Assembly (NCBI GenBank): GCA_964017155.1
Contig: OZ024856.1
Location: forward strand, 436,501 to 500,500
From: Oasisia sp. SBJ-2009
Lineage: Eukaryota; Annelida; Polychaeta; Sabellida; Siboglinidae
Reading direction: 5' to 3'
Length of the DNA: 64,000 nucleotides
Shown here: one piece after another, positions 8,681 through 24,400 of the stretch
Layout: every line of letters starts with the position of its first letter
Position numbering within the stretch: position 1 is the first letter of the stretch
Position numbers and translations under genes: made by a program
Notes under the pieces: model-generated
What the model was told of the DNA's origin: nothing
The model's database searches: none
The model's input: only the letters and a program-made list of their open reading frames with translations

Positions 8681-9901
8681 GCGCTGTCTTTTCGACCTCA
8701 AAAGTTTGCCAAGACGCGCTGTTTATAAAACTTAAATACGCGCAAGATGATTATAATGGAATGAATTAATTTAATCAAGTATCAAATGTTGGCAAAAATA
8801 TTGATATAATAGCAACATTGAGGTGGGTCCGACTTGTACATAAGTGCCAAATAGTGAAATACTGAAAACAAATTGAGAGTATACGTGCTTTTATGAGAGA
8901 GTGCGCGTGAAGGTACGCGCCCGCAAGTGTAGGCATTTATGTATAAGTCGGGCCCACCTCAATGTTGGTATTATAACTGTATATTTGCCAACATTTGATA
9001 TTTGGTTTTGTTAATTCTATCAATTATAATCATCTTGCGCATATTTATGTTTTATATACAGCGCGTCTTAGCAGACTTTTGAGGTCCAAAAGACAGCGCG
9101 GTCGGCATAAACAAACTGTTTATCGCTCATTTCATATGCTCAGCGCAGTAACATGCACCGCTGCGCTTGCGACTGGCACAAATCGCGCTGTCTTTTCGAC
9201 CTCAAACGTTTGCCAAGACGCGCTGTTTATAAAACATAAATACGCGCAAGATGATTATAATGGAATGAATTAATTTAATCAAGTATCAAATGTTGGCCAA
9301 AATATTGATATAATAGCAACATTGAGGTGGGTCCGACTTGTACATAAGTGCCAAATAGTGAAATACTGAAAACAAATTGAGAGTATACGTGCTTTTATGA
9401 GAGAGTGCGCGTGAAGGTACGCGCCCGCAAGTGTAGGCATTTATGTACAAGTCGGGCCCACCTCAATGTTGGTAGTATAACTGTATATTTGCCAACATTT
9501 GATACTTGATTTTGTTAATTCAATCAATTATATTCATCTTGCGCATATTTATGTTTTATATACAGCGCGTCTTAGCAGACTTTTGAGGTCGAAAAGACAG
9601 CGTGGTCGGCATAAACAAACTGTTTGTCGCCCATTTCATATGCACTGCCCAGTAACATGCACCTCTGCGCTTGCGACTGGCACAAATCGCGCTGTCTTTT
9701 CGACCTCAAAAGTTTGCCAAGACGCGCTGTTTATAAAACTTAAATACGCGCAAGATGATTATAATGGAATGAATTAATTTAATCAAGTATCAAATGTTGG
9801 CAAAAAATAGTGATATAATACCAACATTGAGGTGGGTCCGACTTGTACATAAATGCCAAATAGTGAAATAGTGACCGCTGCGCTTGCGACTGGCACAAAT
9901 C
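8681..9901 (+). repeat. G-C-s unit, left border of the core
   Basis: G 8681-9184, C 9185-9688, s213 9689-9901. It parallels 2968-4188. The G monomer has two private changes (GTATAAGTCG near 8941 and GATATTTGG near 8998). The C monomer is the last type C before the core; none is seen again until 54595. Confidence 0.85.
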
Positions 9902-12900
9902 GCGCTGTCTTTTCGACCTCAAAAGTTTGCCAAGACGCGCTGTTTATAAAACATAAATACGCGCAAGATGATTATAATGGAATGAATTAATTTAATCAAG
10001 TATCAAATGTTGGCAAAAATATTGATATAATAGCAACATTGAGGTGGGTCCGACTTGTACATAAGTGCCAAATAGTGAAATACTGAAAACAAATTGAGAG
10101 TATACGTGCTTTTATGAGAGAGTGCGCGTGAAGGTACGCGCCCGCAAGTGTAGGCATTTATGTACAAGTCGGGCCCACCTCAATGTTGGTATTATAACTG
10201 TATATTTGCCAACATTTGATACTTGGTTTTGTTAATTCTATCAATTATAATCATCTTGCGCATATTTATGTTTTATATACAGCGCGTCTTAGCAGACTTT
10301 TGAGGTCCAAAAGACAGCGCGGTCGGCATAAACAAACTGTTTATCGCTCATTTCATATGCTCAGCGCAGTAACATGCACCGCTGCGCTTGCGACTGGCAC
10401 AAATCGCGCTGTCTTTTCGACCTCAAACGTTTGCCAAGACGCGCTGTTTATAAAACATAAATACGCGCAAGATGATTATAATGGAATGAATTAATTTAAT
10501 CAAGTATCAAATGTTGGCCAAAATATTGATATAATAGCAACATTGAGGTGGGTCCGACTTGTACATAAGTGCCAAATAGTGAAATACTGAAAACAAATTG
10601 AGAGTATACGTGCTTTTATGAGAGAGTGCGCGTGAAGGTACGCGCCCGCAAGTGTAGGCACTTATATACAAGTCGGGCCCACCTCAATTTTGGTATAATA
10701 ACTGTATCTTTGCCAACATTTGATACTTGATTTTGTTAATTCAATCAATTATATTCATCTTGCGCATATTTATGTTTTATATACAGCGCGTCTTAGCAGA
10801 CTTTTGAGGTCGAAAAGACAGCGCGGTCGGCATAAACAAACTGTTTATCGCTTATTTCATATGCTCAGCTCAGTAACATGCACCGCTCCGCTTGCGACTG
10901 GCACAAATCGCGCTGTCTTTTCGACCTCAAAAGTTTGCCAAGACGCGCTGTTTATAAAACATAAATACGCGCAAGATGATTATAATTGAATGAATTAATT
11001 TAATAAAGTATCAAATGTTGGCAAAAATACAGATATAATAGCAACAATGAGGTGGGTCCGACTTGTACATAAATGCCTAAAAGTGAAATAGTGACCGCTG
11101 CGCTTGCGACTGGCACAAATCGCGCTGTCTTTTCGACCTCAAAAATTTTCCAAGACGCGATGTTTATAAAACATAAATACGCGCAAGATGATTATAATTG
11201 AATGAATTAATTTAATCAAGTATCAAATGTTGGCAAAAATACTGATATAATAGCAACATTGAGGTGGGTCCGACTTGTATATAAGTGCCAAATAGTGAAA
11301 TACTGAAAACAATTGAGAATATACGTGCTTTTATGAGAGAGTGCGCGTGAAGGTACGGGCCCGCAAGTGTTGGCACTTATGTACAAGTCGGGCCCACCTC
11401 AATTTTGGTATAATAACTGTATCTTTGCCAACATTTGATACTTGATTTTGTTAATTCAATCAATTATATTCATCTTGCGCATATTTATGTTTTATATACA
11501 GCGCGTCTTAGCAGACTTTTGAGGTCGAAAAGACAGCGCGGTCGGCATAAACAAACTGTTTATCGCTTATTTCATATGCTCAGCTCAGTAACATGCACCG
11601 CTCCGCTTGCGACTGGCACAAATCGCGCTGTCTTTTCGACCTGAAAAGTTTGCCAAGACGCGCTGTTTACAAAACATAAATACCCGCAAGATGATTATAA
11701 TAGAATGAATTAATTTAATCAAGTATCAAATGTTGGCAAAAATACTGATATAATAGCAACATTGAGGTGGGTCCTACTTGTACATAAGTGCCAAATAGTG
11801 AAATACTGAAAACAAATTGAGAGTATACGTGCTTTTATGAGAGAGTGCGCGTGAAGGTACGCGCCCGCAAGTGTAGGCATTGATGTACAAGTCGGGCCCA
11901 CCTCAATTTTGCTATTATAACTGTATCTTTGCCAACATTTGATACTTGATTTTGTTAATTCAATCAATTATAATCATCTTGCGCATATTAATGTTTTATA
12001 TACAGCGCATCTTAGCAGACTTTTGAGGTCGAAAAGACAGCGGGGTCGGCATAAAAAAAACTGTTTATCGCTCATTTCATATGCACAGCGCAGTAACATG
12101 CACCGCTGCGCTTGCGACTGGCACAAATCCCGCTATCTTTTCGACCTCAAAAGTTTGCCAAGACGCGATGTTTATAAAACATAAATACGCGCAAGATGAT
12201 TATAATTGAATTAATTAATTTAATCAAGTATCAAATGTTGGCAAAAATACTGATATAATAGCAACATTGAGATGGGTCCGACTTGTACATAAGTGCCAAA
12301 TAGTGAAATAGTGACCGCTGCGCTTGCGACTGGCACAAATCGCGCTGTCTTTTCGACCTCAAAAGTTTGCCAAGACGCGCTGTTTATAAAACATAAATAC
12401 GCGCAAGATGATTATAATTGAATGAATTAATTTAATCAAGTATCAAATGTTGGCAAAAAATAGTGATATAATAGCAATATTGAGGTGGGTCCGACTTGTA
12501 CATAAATGCCAAATAGTGACCGCTGCGCTTGCGACTGGCACAAATCGCGCTGTCTTTTCGACCTCAAAAGTTTGCCAAGACGCGCTGTTTATAAAACATA
12601 AATACGCGCAAGATGATTATAATTGAATGAATTAATTTAATAAAGTATCAAATGTTGGCAAAAATACAGATATAATAGCAACAATGAGGTGTGTCCGACT
12701 TGTACATAAATGCCTAAAAGTGAAATAGTGACCGCTGCGCTTGCGACTGGCACAAATCGCGCTGTCTTTTCGACCTCAAAAATTTGCCAAGACGCGATGT
12801 TTATAAAACATAAATACCCGCAAGATGATTATAATTGAATGAATTAATTTAATCAAGTATCAAATGTTGGCAAAAATACTGATATAATAGCAACATTGAG

Positions 12901-15695
12901 GTGGGTCCGACTTGTATATAAGTGCCAAATAGTGAAATACTGAAAACAATTGAGAATATACGTGCTTTTATGAGAGAGTGCGCGTGAAGGTACGGGCCCG
13001 CAAGTGTTGGCACTTATGTACAAGTCGGGCCCACCTCAATTTTGGTATAATAACTGTATCTTTGCCAACATTTGATACTTGATTTTGTTAATTCAATCAA
13101 TTATATTCATCTTGCGCATATTTATGTTTTATATACAGCGCGTCTTAGCAGACTTTTGAGGTCGAAAAGACAGCGCGGTCGGCATAAACAAACTGTTTAT
13201 CGCTTATTTCATATGCTCAGCTCAGTAACATGCACCGCTCCGCTTGCGACTGGCACAAATCGCGCTGTCTTTTCGACCTGAAAAGTTTGCCAAGACGCGC
13301 TGTTTACAAAACATAAATACCCGCAAGATGATTATAATTGAATGAATTAATTTAATCAAGTATCAAATGTTGGCAAAAATACTGATATAATAGCAACATT
13401 GAGGTGGGTCCTACTTGTACATAAGTGCCAAATAGTGAAATACTGAAAACAAATTGAGAGTATACGTGCTTTTATGAGAGAGTGCGCGTGAAGGTACGCG
13501 CCCGCAAGTGTAGGCATTGATGTACAAGTCGGGCCCACCTCAATTTTGCTATTATAACTGTATCTTTGCCAACATTTGATACTTGATTTTGTTACTTCAA
13601 TCAATTATAATCATCTTGCGCATATTAATGTTTTATATACAGCGCATCTTAGCAGACTTTTGAGGTCGAAAAGACAGCGGGGTCGGCATAAAAAAACTGT
13701 TTATCGCTCATTTCATATGCACAGCGCAGTAACATGCACCGCTGCGCTTGCGACTGGCACAAATCGCGCTATCTTTTCGACCTCAAAAGTTTGCCAAGAC
13801 GCGATGTTTATAAAACATAAATACGCGCAAGATGATTATAATTGAATGAATTAATTTAATCAAGTATCAAATGTTGGCAAAAATACTGATATAATAGCAA
13901 CATTGAGATGGGTCCGACTTGTACATAAGTGCCAAATAGTGAAATAGTGACCGCTGCGCTTGCGACTGGCACAAATCGCGCTGTCTTTTCGACCTCAAAA
14001 GTTTGCCAAGACGCGCTGTTTATAAAACATAAATACGCGCAAGATGATTATAATTGAATGAATTAATTTAATCAAGTATCAAATGTTGGCAAAAAATAGT
14101 GATATAATAGCAATATTGAGGTGGGTCCGACTTGTACATAAATGCCAAATAGTGACCGCTGCGCTTGCGACTGGCACAAATCGCGCTGTCTTTTCGACCT
14201 CAAAAGTTTGCCAAGACGCGCTGTTTATAAAACATAAATACGCGCAAGATGATTATAATTGAATGAATTAATTTAATAAAGTATCAAATGTTGGCAAAAA
14301 TACAGATATAATAGCAACAATGAGGTGGGTCCGACTTGTACATAAGTGCCAAATAGTGAAATACTGAAAACAAATTGAGAGTATACGTGCTTTTATGAGA
14401 GAGTGCGCGTGAAGGTACGCGCCCGCAAGTGTAGGCATTTATGTACAAGTCGGGCCCACCTCAATGTTGGTATTATAACTGTATATTTGCCAACATTTGA
14501 TACTTGGTTTTGTTAATTCTATCAATTATAATCATCTTGCGCATATTTATGTTTTATATACAGCGCGTCTTAGCAGACTTTTGAGGTCCAAAAGACAGCG
14601 CGGTCGGCATAAACAAACTGTTTATCGCTCATTTCATATGCTCAGCGCAGTAACATGCACCGCTGCGCTTGCGACTGGCACAAATCGCGCTGTCTTTTCG
14701 ACCTCAAACGTTTGCCAAGACGCGCTGTTTATAAAACATAAATACGCGCAAGATGATTATAATGGAATGAATTAATTTAATCAAGTATCAAATGTTGGCC
14801 AAAATATTGATATAATAGCAACATTGAGGTGGGTCCGACTTGTACATAAGTGCCAAATAGTGAAATACTGAAAACAAATTGAGAGTATACGTGCTTTTAT
14901 GAGAGAGTGCGCGTGAAGGTACGCGCCCGCAAGTGTAGGCACTTATGTACAAGTCGGGCCCACCTCAATTTTGGTATAATAACTGTATCTTTGCCAACAT
15001 TTGATACTTGATTTTGTTAATTCAATCAATTATATTCATCTTGCGCATATTTATGTTTTATATACAGCGCGTCTTAGCAGACTTTTGAGGTCGAAAAGAC
15101 AGCGCGGTCGGCATAAACAAACTGTTTATCGCTTATTTCATATGCTCAGCTCAGTAACATGCACCGCTCCGCTTGCGACTGGCACAAATCGCGCTGCCTT
15201 TTCGACCTGAAAAGTTTGCCAAGACGCGCTGTTTACAAAACATAAATACCCGCAAGATGATTATAATTGAATGAATTAATTTAATCAAGTATCAAATGTT
15301 GGCAAAAATACTGATATAATGGCAACATTGAGGTGGGTCCTACTTGTACATAAGTGCCAAATAGTGAAATACTGAAAACAAATTGAGAGTATACGTGCTT
15401 TTATGAGAGAGTACGCGTGAAGGTACGCGCCCGCAAGTGTAGGCATTGATGTACAAGTCGGGCCCACCTCAATTTTGCTATTATAACTGTATCTTTGCCA
15501 ACATTTGATACTTGATTTTGTTAATTCAATCAATTATAATCATCTTGCGCATATTAATGTTTTATATACAGCGCATCTTAGCAGACTTTTGAGGTCGAAA
15601 AGACAGCGGGGTCGGCATAAAAAAAACTGTTTATCGCTCATTTCATATGCACAGCGCAGTAACATGCACCGCTGCGCTTGCGACTGGCACAAATC
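9902..15695 (+). repeat. HOR-5794, copy 1
   Basis: Higher-order unit of nine long and six short monomers: G 9902, D 10406, s 10910, D 11121, N 11625, sss 12130-12757, D 12758, N 13262, ss 13766-14182, G 14183, D 14687, N 15191. The G at 14183 is a hybrid: its arm A is of the s211 kind (TTTAATAAAG, AACAATGAGG) and the rest is type G. Markers shared with copies 2 and 3 include ACTTATATACAAG (about 10658), GAGGTGTGTCCG (about 12685), GTTACTTCAATC (about 13592) and GAGAGTACGCG (about 15408). Confidence 0.9.
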
Positions 15696-18600
15696 GCGCT
15701 GTCTTTTCGACCTCAAACGTTTGCCAAGACGCGCTGTTTATAAAACATAAATACGCGCAAGATGATTATAATGGAATGAATTAATTTAATCAAGTATCAA
15801 ATGTTGGCAAAAATATTGATATAATAGCAACATTGAGGTGGGTCCGACTTGTACATAAGTGCCAAATAGTGAAATACTGAAAACAAATTGAGAGTATACG
15901 TGCTTTTATGAGAGAGTGCGCGTGAAGGTACGCGCCCGCAAGTGTAGGCATTTATGTACAAGTCGGGCCCACCTCAATGTTGGTATTATAACTGTATATT
16001 TGCCAACATTTGATACTTGGTTTTGTTAATTCTATCAATTATAATCATCTTGCGCATATTTATGTTTTATATACAGCGCGTCTTAGCAGACTTTTGAGGT
16101 CCAAAAGACAGCGCGGTCGGCATAAACAAACTGTTTATCGCTCATTTCATATGCTCAGCGCAGTAACATGCACCGCTGCGCTTGCGACTGGCACAAATCG
16201 CGCTGTCTTTTCGACCTCAAACGTTTGCCAAGACGCGCTGTTTATAAAACATAAATACGCGCAAGATGATTATAATGGAATGAATTAATTTAATCAAGTA
16301 TCAAATGTTGGCCAAAATATTGATATAATAGCAACATTGAGGTGGGTCCGACTTGTACATAAGTGCCAAATAGTGAAATACTGAAAACAAATTGAGAGTA
16401 TACGTGCTTTTATGAGAGAGTGCGCGTGAAGGTACGCGCCCGCAAGTGTAGGCACTTATATACAAGTCGGGCCCACCTCAATTTTGGTATAATAACTGTA
16501 TCTTTGCCAACATTTGATACTTGATTTTGTTAATTCAATCAATTATATTCATCTTGCGCATATTTATGTTTTATATACAGCGCGTCTTAGCAGACTTTTG
16601 AGGTCGAAAAGACAGCGCGGTCGGCATAAACAAACTGTTTATCGCTTATTTCATATGCTCAGCTCAGTAACATGCACCGCTCCGCTTGCGACTGGCACAA
16701 ATCGCGCTGTCTTTTCGACCTCAAAAGTTTGCCAAGACGCGCTGTTTATAAAACATAAATACGCGCAAGATGATTATAATTGAATGAATTAATTTAATAA
16801 AGTATCAAATGTTGGCAAAAATACAGATATAATAGCAACAATGAGGTGGGTCCGACTTGTACATAAATGCCTAAAAGTGAAATAGTGACCGCTGCGCTTG
16901 CGACTGGCACAAATCGCGCTGTCTTTTCGACCTCAAAAATTTTCCAAGACGCGATGTTTATAAAACATAAATACGCGCAAGATGATTATAATTGAATGAA
17001 TTAATTTAATCAAGTATCAAATGTTGGCAAAAATACTGATATAATAGCAACATTGAGGTGGGTCCGACTTGTATATAAGTGCCAAATAGTGAAATACTGA
17101 AAACAATTGAGAATATACGTGCTTTTATGAGAGAGTGCGCGTGAAGGTACGGGCCCGCAAGTGTTGGCACTTATGTACAAGTCGGGCCCACCTCAATTTT
17201 GGTATAATAACTGTATCTTTGCCAACATTTGATACTTGATTTTGTTAATTCAATCAATTATATTCATCTTGCGCATATTTATGTTTTATATACAGCGCGT
17301 CTTAGCAGACTTTTGAGGTCGAAAAGACAGCGCGGTCGGCATAAACAAACTGTTTATCGCTTATTTCATATGCTCAGCTCAGTAACATGCACCGCTCCGC
17401 TTGCGACTGGCACAAATCGCGCTGTCTTTTCGACCTGAAAAGTTTGCCAAGACGCGCTGTTTACAAAACATAAATACCCGCAAGATGATTATAATAGAAT
17501 GAATTAATTTAATCAAGTATCAAATGTTGGCAAAAATACTGATATAATAGCAACATTGAGGTGGGTCCTACTTGTACATAAGTGCCAAATAGTGAAATAC
17601 TGAAAACAAATTGAGAGTATACGTGCTTTTATGAGAGAGTGCGCGTGAAGGTACGCGCCCGCAAGTGTAGGCATTGATGTACAAGTCGGGCCCACCTCAA
17701 TTTTGCTATTATAACTGTATCTTTGCCAACATTTGATACTTGATTTTGTTAATTCAATCAATTATAATCATCTTGCGCATATTAATGTTTTATATACAGC
17801 GCATCTTAGCAGACTTTTGAGGTCGAAAAGACAGCGGGGTCGGCATAAAAAAAACTGTTTATCGCTCATTTCATATGCACAGCGCAGTAACATGCACCGC
17901 TGCGCTTGCGACTGGCACAAATCCCGCTATCTTTTCGACCTCAAAAGTTTGCCAAGACGCGATGTTTATAAAACATAAATACGCGCAAGATGATTATAAT
18001 TGAATTAATTAATTTAATCAAGTATCAAATGTTGGCAAAAATACTGATATAATAGCAACATTGAGATGGGTCCGACTTGTACATAAGTGCCAAATAGTGA
18101 AATAGTGACCGCTGCGCTTGCGACTGGCACAAATCGCGCTGTCTTTTCGACCTCAAAAGTTTGCCAAGACGCGCTGTTTATAAAACATAAATACGCGCAA
18201 GATGATTATAATTGAATGAATTAATTTAATCAAGTATCAAATGTTGGCAAAAAATAGTGATATAATAGCAATATTGAGGTGGGTCCGACTTGTACATAAA
18301 TGCCAAATAGTGACCGCTGCGCTTGCGACTGGCACAAATCGCGCTGTCTTTTCGACCTCAAAAGTTTGCCAAGACGCGCTGTTTATAAAACATAAATACG
18401 CGCAAGATGATTATAATTGAATGAATTAATTTAATAAAGTATCAAATGTTGGCAAAAATACAGATATAATAGCAACAATGAGGTGTGTCCGACTTGTACA
18501 TAAATGCCTAAAAGTGAAATAGTGACCGCTGCGCTTGCGACTGGCACAAATCGCGCTGTCTTTTCGACCTCAAAAATTTGCCAAGACGCGATGTTTATAA

Positions 18601-21489
18601 AACATAAATACCCGCAAGATGATTATAATTGAATGAATTAATTTAATCAAGTATCAAATGTTGGCAAAAATACTGATATAATAGCAACATTGAGGTGGGT
18701 CCGACTTGTATATAAGTGCCAAATAGTGAAATACTGAAAACAATTGAGAATATACGTGCTTTTATGAGAGAGTGCGCGTGAAGGTACGGGCCCGCAAGTG
18801 TTGGCACTTATGTACAAGTCGGGCCCACCTCAATTTTGGTATAATAACTGTATCTTTGCCAACATTTGATACTTGATTTTGTTAATTCAATCAATTATAT
18901 TCATCTTGCGCATATTTATGTTTTATATACAGCGCGTCTTAGCAGACTTTTGAGGTCGAAAAGACAGCGCGGTCGGCATAAACAAACTGTTTATCGCTTA
19001 TTTCATATGCTCAGCTCAGTAACATGCACCGCTCCGCTTGCGACTGGCACAAATCGCGCTGTCTTTTCGACCTGAAAAGTTTGCCAAGACGCGCTGTTTA
19101 CAAAACATAAATACCCGCAAGATGATTATAATTGAATGAATTAATTTAATCAAGTATCAAATGTTGGCAAAAATACTGATATAATAGCAACATTGAGGTG
19201 GGTCCTACTTGTACATAAGTGCCAAATAGTGAAATACTGAAAACAAATTGAGAGTATACGTGCTTTTATGAGAGAGTGCGCGTGAAGGTACGCGCCCGCA
19301 AGTGTAGGCATTGATGTACAAGTCGGGCCCACCTCAATTTTGCTATTATAACTGTATCTTTGCCAACATTTGATACTTGATTTTGTTACTTCAATCAATT
19401 ATAATCATCTTGCGCATATTAATGTTTTATATACAGCGCATCTTAGCAGACTTTTGAGGTCGAAAAGACAGCGGGGTCGGCATAAAAAAACTGTTTATCG
19501 CTCATTTCATATGCACAGCGCAGTAACATGCACCGCTGCGCTTGCGACTGGCACAAATCGCGCTATCTTTTCGACCTCAAAAGTTTGCCAAGACGCGATG
19601 TTTATAAAACATAAATACGCGCAAGATGATTATAATTGAATGAATTAATTTAATCAAGTATCAAATGTTGGCAAAAATACTGATATAATAGCAACATTGA
19701 GATGGGTCCGACTTGTACATAAGTGCCAAATAGTGAAATAGTGACCGCTGCGCTTGCGACTGGCACAAATCGCGCTGTCTTTTCGACCTCAAAAGTTTGC
19801 CAAGACGCGCTGTTTATAAAACATAAATACGCGCAAGATGATTATAATTGAATGAATTAATTTAATCAAGTATCAAATGTTGGCAAAAAATAGTGATATA
19901 ATAGCAATATTGAGGTGGGTCCGACTTGTACATAAATGCCAAATAGTGACCGCTGCGCTTGCGACTGGCACAAATCGCGCTGTCTTTTCGACCTCAAAAG
20001 TTTGCCAAGACGCGCTGTTTATAAAACATAAATACGCGCAAGATGATTATAATTGAATGAATTAATTTAATAAAGTATCAAATGTTGGCAAAAATACAGA
20101 TATAATAGCAACAATGAGGTGGGTCCGACTTGTACATAAGTGCCAAATAGTGAAATACTGAAAACAAATTGAGAGTATACGTGCTTTTATGAGAGAGTGC
20201 GCGTGAAGGTACGCGCCCGCAAGTGTAGGCATTTATGTACAAGTCGGGCCCACCTCAATGTTGGTATTATAACTGTATATTTGCCAACATTTGATACTTG
20301 GTTTTGTTAATTCTATCAATTATAATCATCTTGCGCATATTTATGTTTTATATACAGCGCGTCTTAGCAGACTTTTGAGGTCCAAAAGACAGCGCGGTCG
20401 GCATAAACAAACTGTTTATCGCTCATTTCATATGCTCAGCGCAGTAACATGCACCGCTGCGCTTGCGACTGGCACAAATCGCGCTGTCTTTTCGACCTCA
20501 AACGTTTGCCAAGACGCGCTGTTTATAAAACATAAATACGCGCAAGATGATTATAATGGAATGAATTAATTTAATCAAGTATCAAATGTTGGCCAAAATA
20601 TTGATATAATAGCAACATTGAGGTGGGTCCGACTTGTACATAAGTGCCAAATAGTGAAATACTGAAAACAAATTGAGAGTATACGTGCTTTTATGAGAGA
20701 GTGCGCGTGAAGGTACGCGCCCGCAAGTGTAGGCACTTATGTACAAGTCGGGCCCACCTCAATTTTGGTATAATAACTGTATCTTTGCCAACATTTGATA
20801 CTTGATTTTGTTAATTCAATCAATTATATTCATCTTGCGCATATTTATGTTTTATATACAGCGCGTCTTAGCAGACTTTTGAGGTCGAAAAGACAGCGCG
20901 GTCGGCATAAACAAACTGTTTATCGCTTATTTCATATGCTCAGCTCAGTAACATGCACCGCTCCGCTTGCGACTGGCACAAATCGCGCTGCCTTTTCGAC
21001 CTGAAAAGTTTGCCAAGACGCGCTGTTTACAAAACATAAATACCCGCAAGATGATTATAATTGAATGAATTAATTTAATCAAGTATCAAATGTTGGCAAA
21101 AATACTGATATAATGGCAACATTGAGGTGGGTCCTACTTGTACATAAGTGCCAAATAGTGAAATACTGAAAACAAATTGAGAGTATACGTGCTTTTATGA
21201 GAGAGTACGCGTGAAGGTACGCGCCCGCAAGTGTAGGCATTGATGTACAAGTCGGGCCCACCTCAATTTTGCTATTATAACTGTATCTTTGCCAACATTT
21301 GATACTTGATTTTGTTAATTCAATCAATTATAATCATCTTGCGCATATTAATGTTTTATATACAGCGCATCTTAGCAGACTTTTGAGGTCGAAAAGACAG
21401 CGGGGTCGGCATAAAAAAAACTGTTTATCGCTCATTTCATATGCACAGCGCAGTAACATGCACCGCTGCGCTTGCGACTGGCACAAATC
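15696..21489 (+). repeat. HOR-5794, copy 2
   Basis: Same order and spacing as copy 1, every landmark displaced by exactly 5794 bp (G 15696, D 16200, s 16704, D 16915, N 17419, sss, D 18552, N 19056, ss, G 19977, D 20481, N 20985). The shared private variants of copy 1 are all present. The first arm reads AAACGTTTGCC where copy 1 reads AAAAGTTTGCC, which marks copy 1's junction with older sequence. Confidence 0.9.
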
Positions 21490-24400
21490 GCGCTGTCTTT
21501 TCGACCTCAAACGTTTGCCAAGACGCGCTGTTTATAAAACATAAATACGCGCAAGATGATTATAATGGAATGAATTAATTTAATCAAGTATCAAATGTTG
21601 GCAAAAATATTGATATAATAGCAACATTGAGGTGGGTCCGACTTGTACATAAGTGCCAAATAGTGAAATACTGAAAACAAATTGAGAGTATACGTGCTTT
21701 TATGAGAGAGTGCGCGTGAAGGTACGCGCCCGCAAGTGTAGGCATTTATGTACAAGTCGGGCCCACCTCAATGTTGGTATTATAACTGTATATTTGCCAA
21801 CATTTGATACTTGGTTTTGTTAATTCTATCAATTATAATCATCTTGCGCATATTTATGTTTTATATACAGCGCGTCTTAGCAGACTTTTGAGGTCCAAAA
21901 GACAGCGCGGTCGGCATAAACAAACTGTTTATCGCTCATTTCATATGCTCAGCGCAGTAACATGCACCGCTGCGCTTGCGACTGGCACAAATCGCGCTGT
22001 CTTTTCGACCTCAAACGTTTGCCAAGACGCGCTGTTTATAAAACATAAATACGCGCAAGATGATTATAATGGAATGAATTAATTTAATCAAGTATCAAAT
22101 GTTGGCCAAAATATTGATATAATAGCAACATTGAGGTGGGTCCGACTTGTACATAAGTGCCAAATAGTGAAATACTGAAAACAAATTGAGAGTATACGTG
22201 CTTTTATGAGAGAGTGCGCGTGAAGGTACGCGCCCGCAAGTGTAGGCACTTATATACAAGTCGGGCCCACCTCAATTTTGGTATAATAACTGTATCTTTG
22301 CCAACATTTGATACTTGATTTTGTTAATTCAATCAATTATATTCATCTTGCGCATATTTATGTTTTATATACAGCGCGTCTTAGCAGACTTTTGAGGTCG
22401 AAAAGACAGCGCGGTCGGCATAAACAAACTGTTTATCGCTTATTTCATATGCTCAGCTCAGTAACATGCACCGCTCCGCTTGCGACTGGCACAAATCGCG
22501 CTGTCTTTTCGACCTCAAAAGTTTGCCAAGACGCGCTGTTTATAAAACATAAATACGCGCAAGATGATTATAATTGAATGAATTAATTTAATAAAGTATC
22601 AAATGTTGGCAAAAATACAGATATAATAGCAACAATGAGGTGGGTCCGACTTGTACATAAATGCCTAAAAGTGAAATAGTGACCGCTGCGCTTGCGACTG
22701 GCACAAATCGCGCTGTCTTTTCGACCTCAAAAATTTTCCAAGACGCGATGTTTATAAAACATAAATACGCGCAAGATGATTATAATTGAATGAATTAATT
22801 TAATCAAGTATCAAATGTTGGCAAAAATACTGATATAATAGCAACATTGAGGTGGGTCCGACTTGTATATAAGTGCCAAATAGTGAAATACTGAAAACAA
22901 TTGAGAATATACGTGCTTTTATGAGAGAGTGCGCGTGAAGGTACGGGCCCGCAAGTGTTGGCACTTATGTACAAGTCGGGCCCACCTCAATTTTGGTATA
23001 ATAACTGTATCTTTGCCAACATTTGATACTTGATTTTGTTAATTCAATCAATTATATTCATCTTGCGCATATTTATGTTTTATATACAGCGCGTCTTAGC
23101 AGACTTTTGAGGTCGAAAAGACAGCGCGGTCGGCATAAACAAACTGTTTATCGCTTATTTCATATGCTCAGCTCAGTAACATGCACCGCTCCGCTTGCGA
23201 CTGGCACAAATCGCGCTGTCTTTTCGACCTGAAAAGTTTGCCAAGACGCGCTGTTTACAAAACATAAATACCCGCAAGATGATTATAATAGAATGAATTA
23301 ATTTAATCAAGTATCAAATGTTGGCAAAAATACTGATATAATAGCAACATTGAGGTGGGTCCTACTTGTACATAAGTGCCAAATAGTGAAATACTGAAAA
23401 CAAATTGAGAGTATACGTGCTTTTATGAGAGAGTGCGCGTGAAGGTACGCGCCCGCAAGTGTAGGCATTGATGTACAAGTCGGGCCCACCTCAATTTTGC
23501 TATTATAACTGTATCTTTGCCAACATTTGATACTTGATTTTGTTAATTCAATCAATTATAATCATCTTGCGCATATTAATGTTTTATATACAGCGCATCT
23601 TAGCAGACTTTTGAGGTCGAAAAGACAGCGGGGTCGGCATAAAAAAACTGTTTATCGCTCATTTCATATGCACAGCGCAGTAACATGCACCGCTGCGCTT
23701 GCGACTGGCACAAATCCCGCTATCTTTTCGACCTCAAAAGTTTGCCAAGACGCGATGTTTATAAAACATAAATACGCGCAAGATGATTATAATTGAATTA
23801 ATTAATTTAATCAAGTATCAAATGTTGGCAAAAATACTGATATAATAGCAACATTGAGATGGGTCCGACTTGTACATAAGTGCCAAATAGTGAAATAGTG
23901 ACCGCTGCGCTTGCGACTGGCACAAATCGCGCTGTCTTTTCGACCTCAAAAGTTTGCCAAGACGCGCTGTTTATAAAACATAAATACGCGCAAGATGATT
24001 ATAATTGAATGAATTAATTTAATCAAGTATCAAATGTTGGCAAAAAATAGTGATATAATAGCAATATTGAGGTGGGTCCGACTTGTACATAAATGCCAAA
24101 TAGTGACCGCTGCGCTTGCGACTGGCACAAATCGCGCTGTCTTTTCGACCTCAAAAGTTTGCCAAGACGCGCTGTTTATAAAACATAAATACGCGCAAGA
24201 TGATTATAATTGAATGAATTAATTTAATAAAGTATCAAATGTTGGCAAAAATACAGATATAATAGCAACAATGAGGTGTGTCCGACTTGTACATAAATGC
24301 CTAAAAGTGAAATAGTGACCGCTGCGCTTGCGACTGGCACAAATCGCGCTGTCTTTTCGACCTCAAAAATTTGCCAAGACGCGATGTTTATAAAACATAA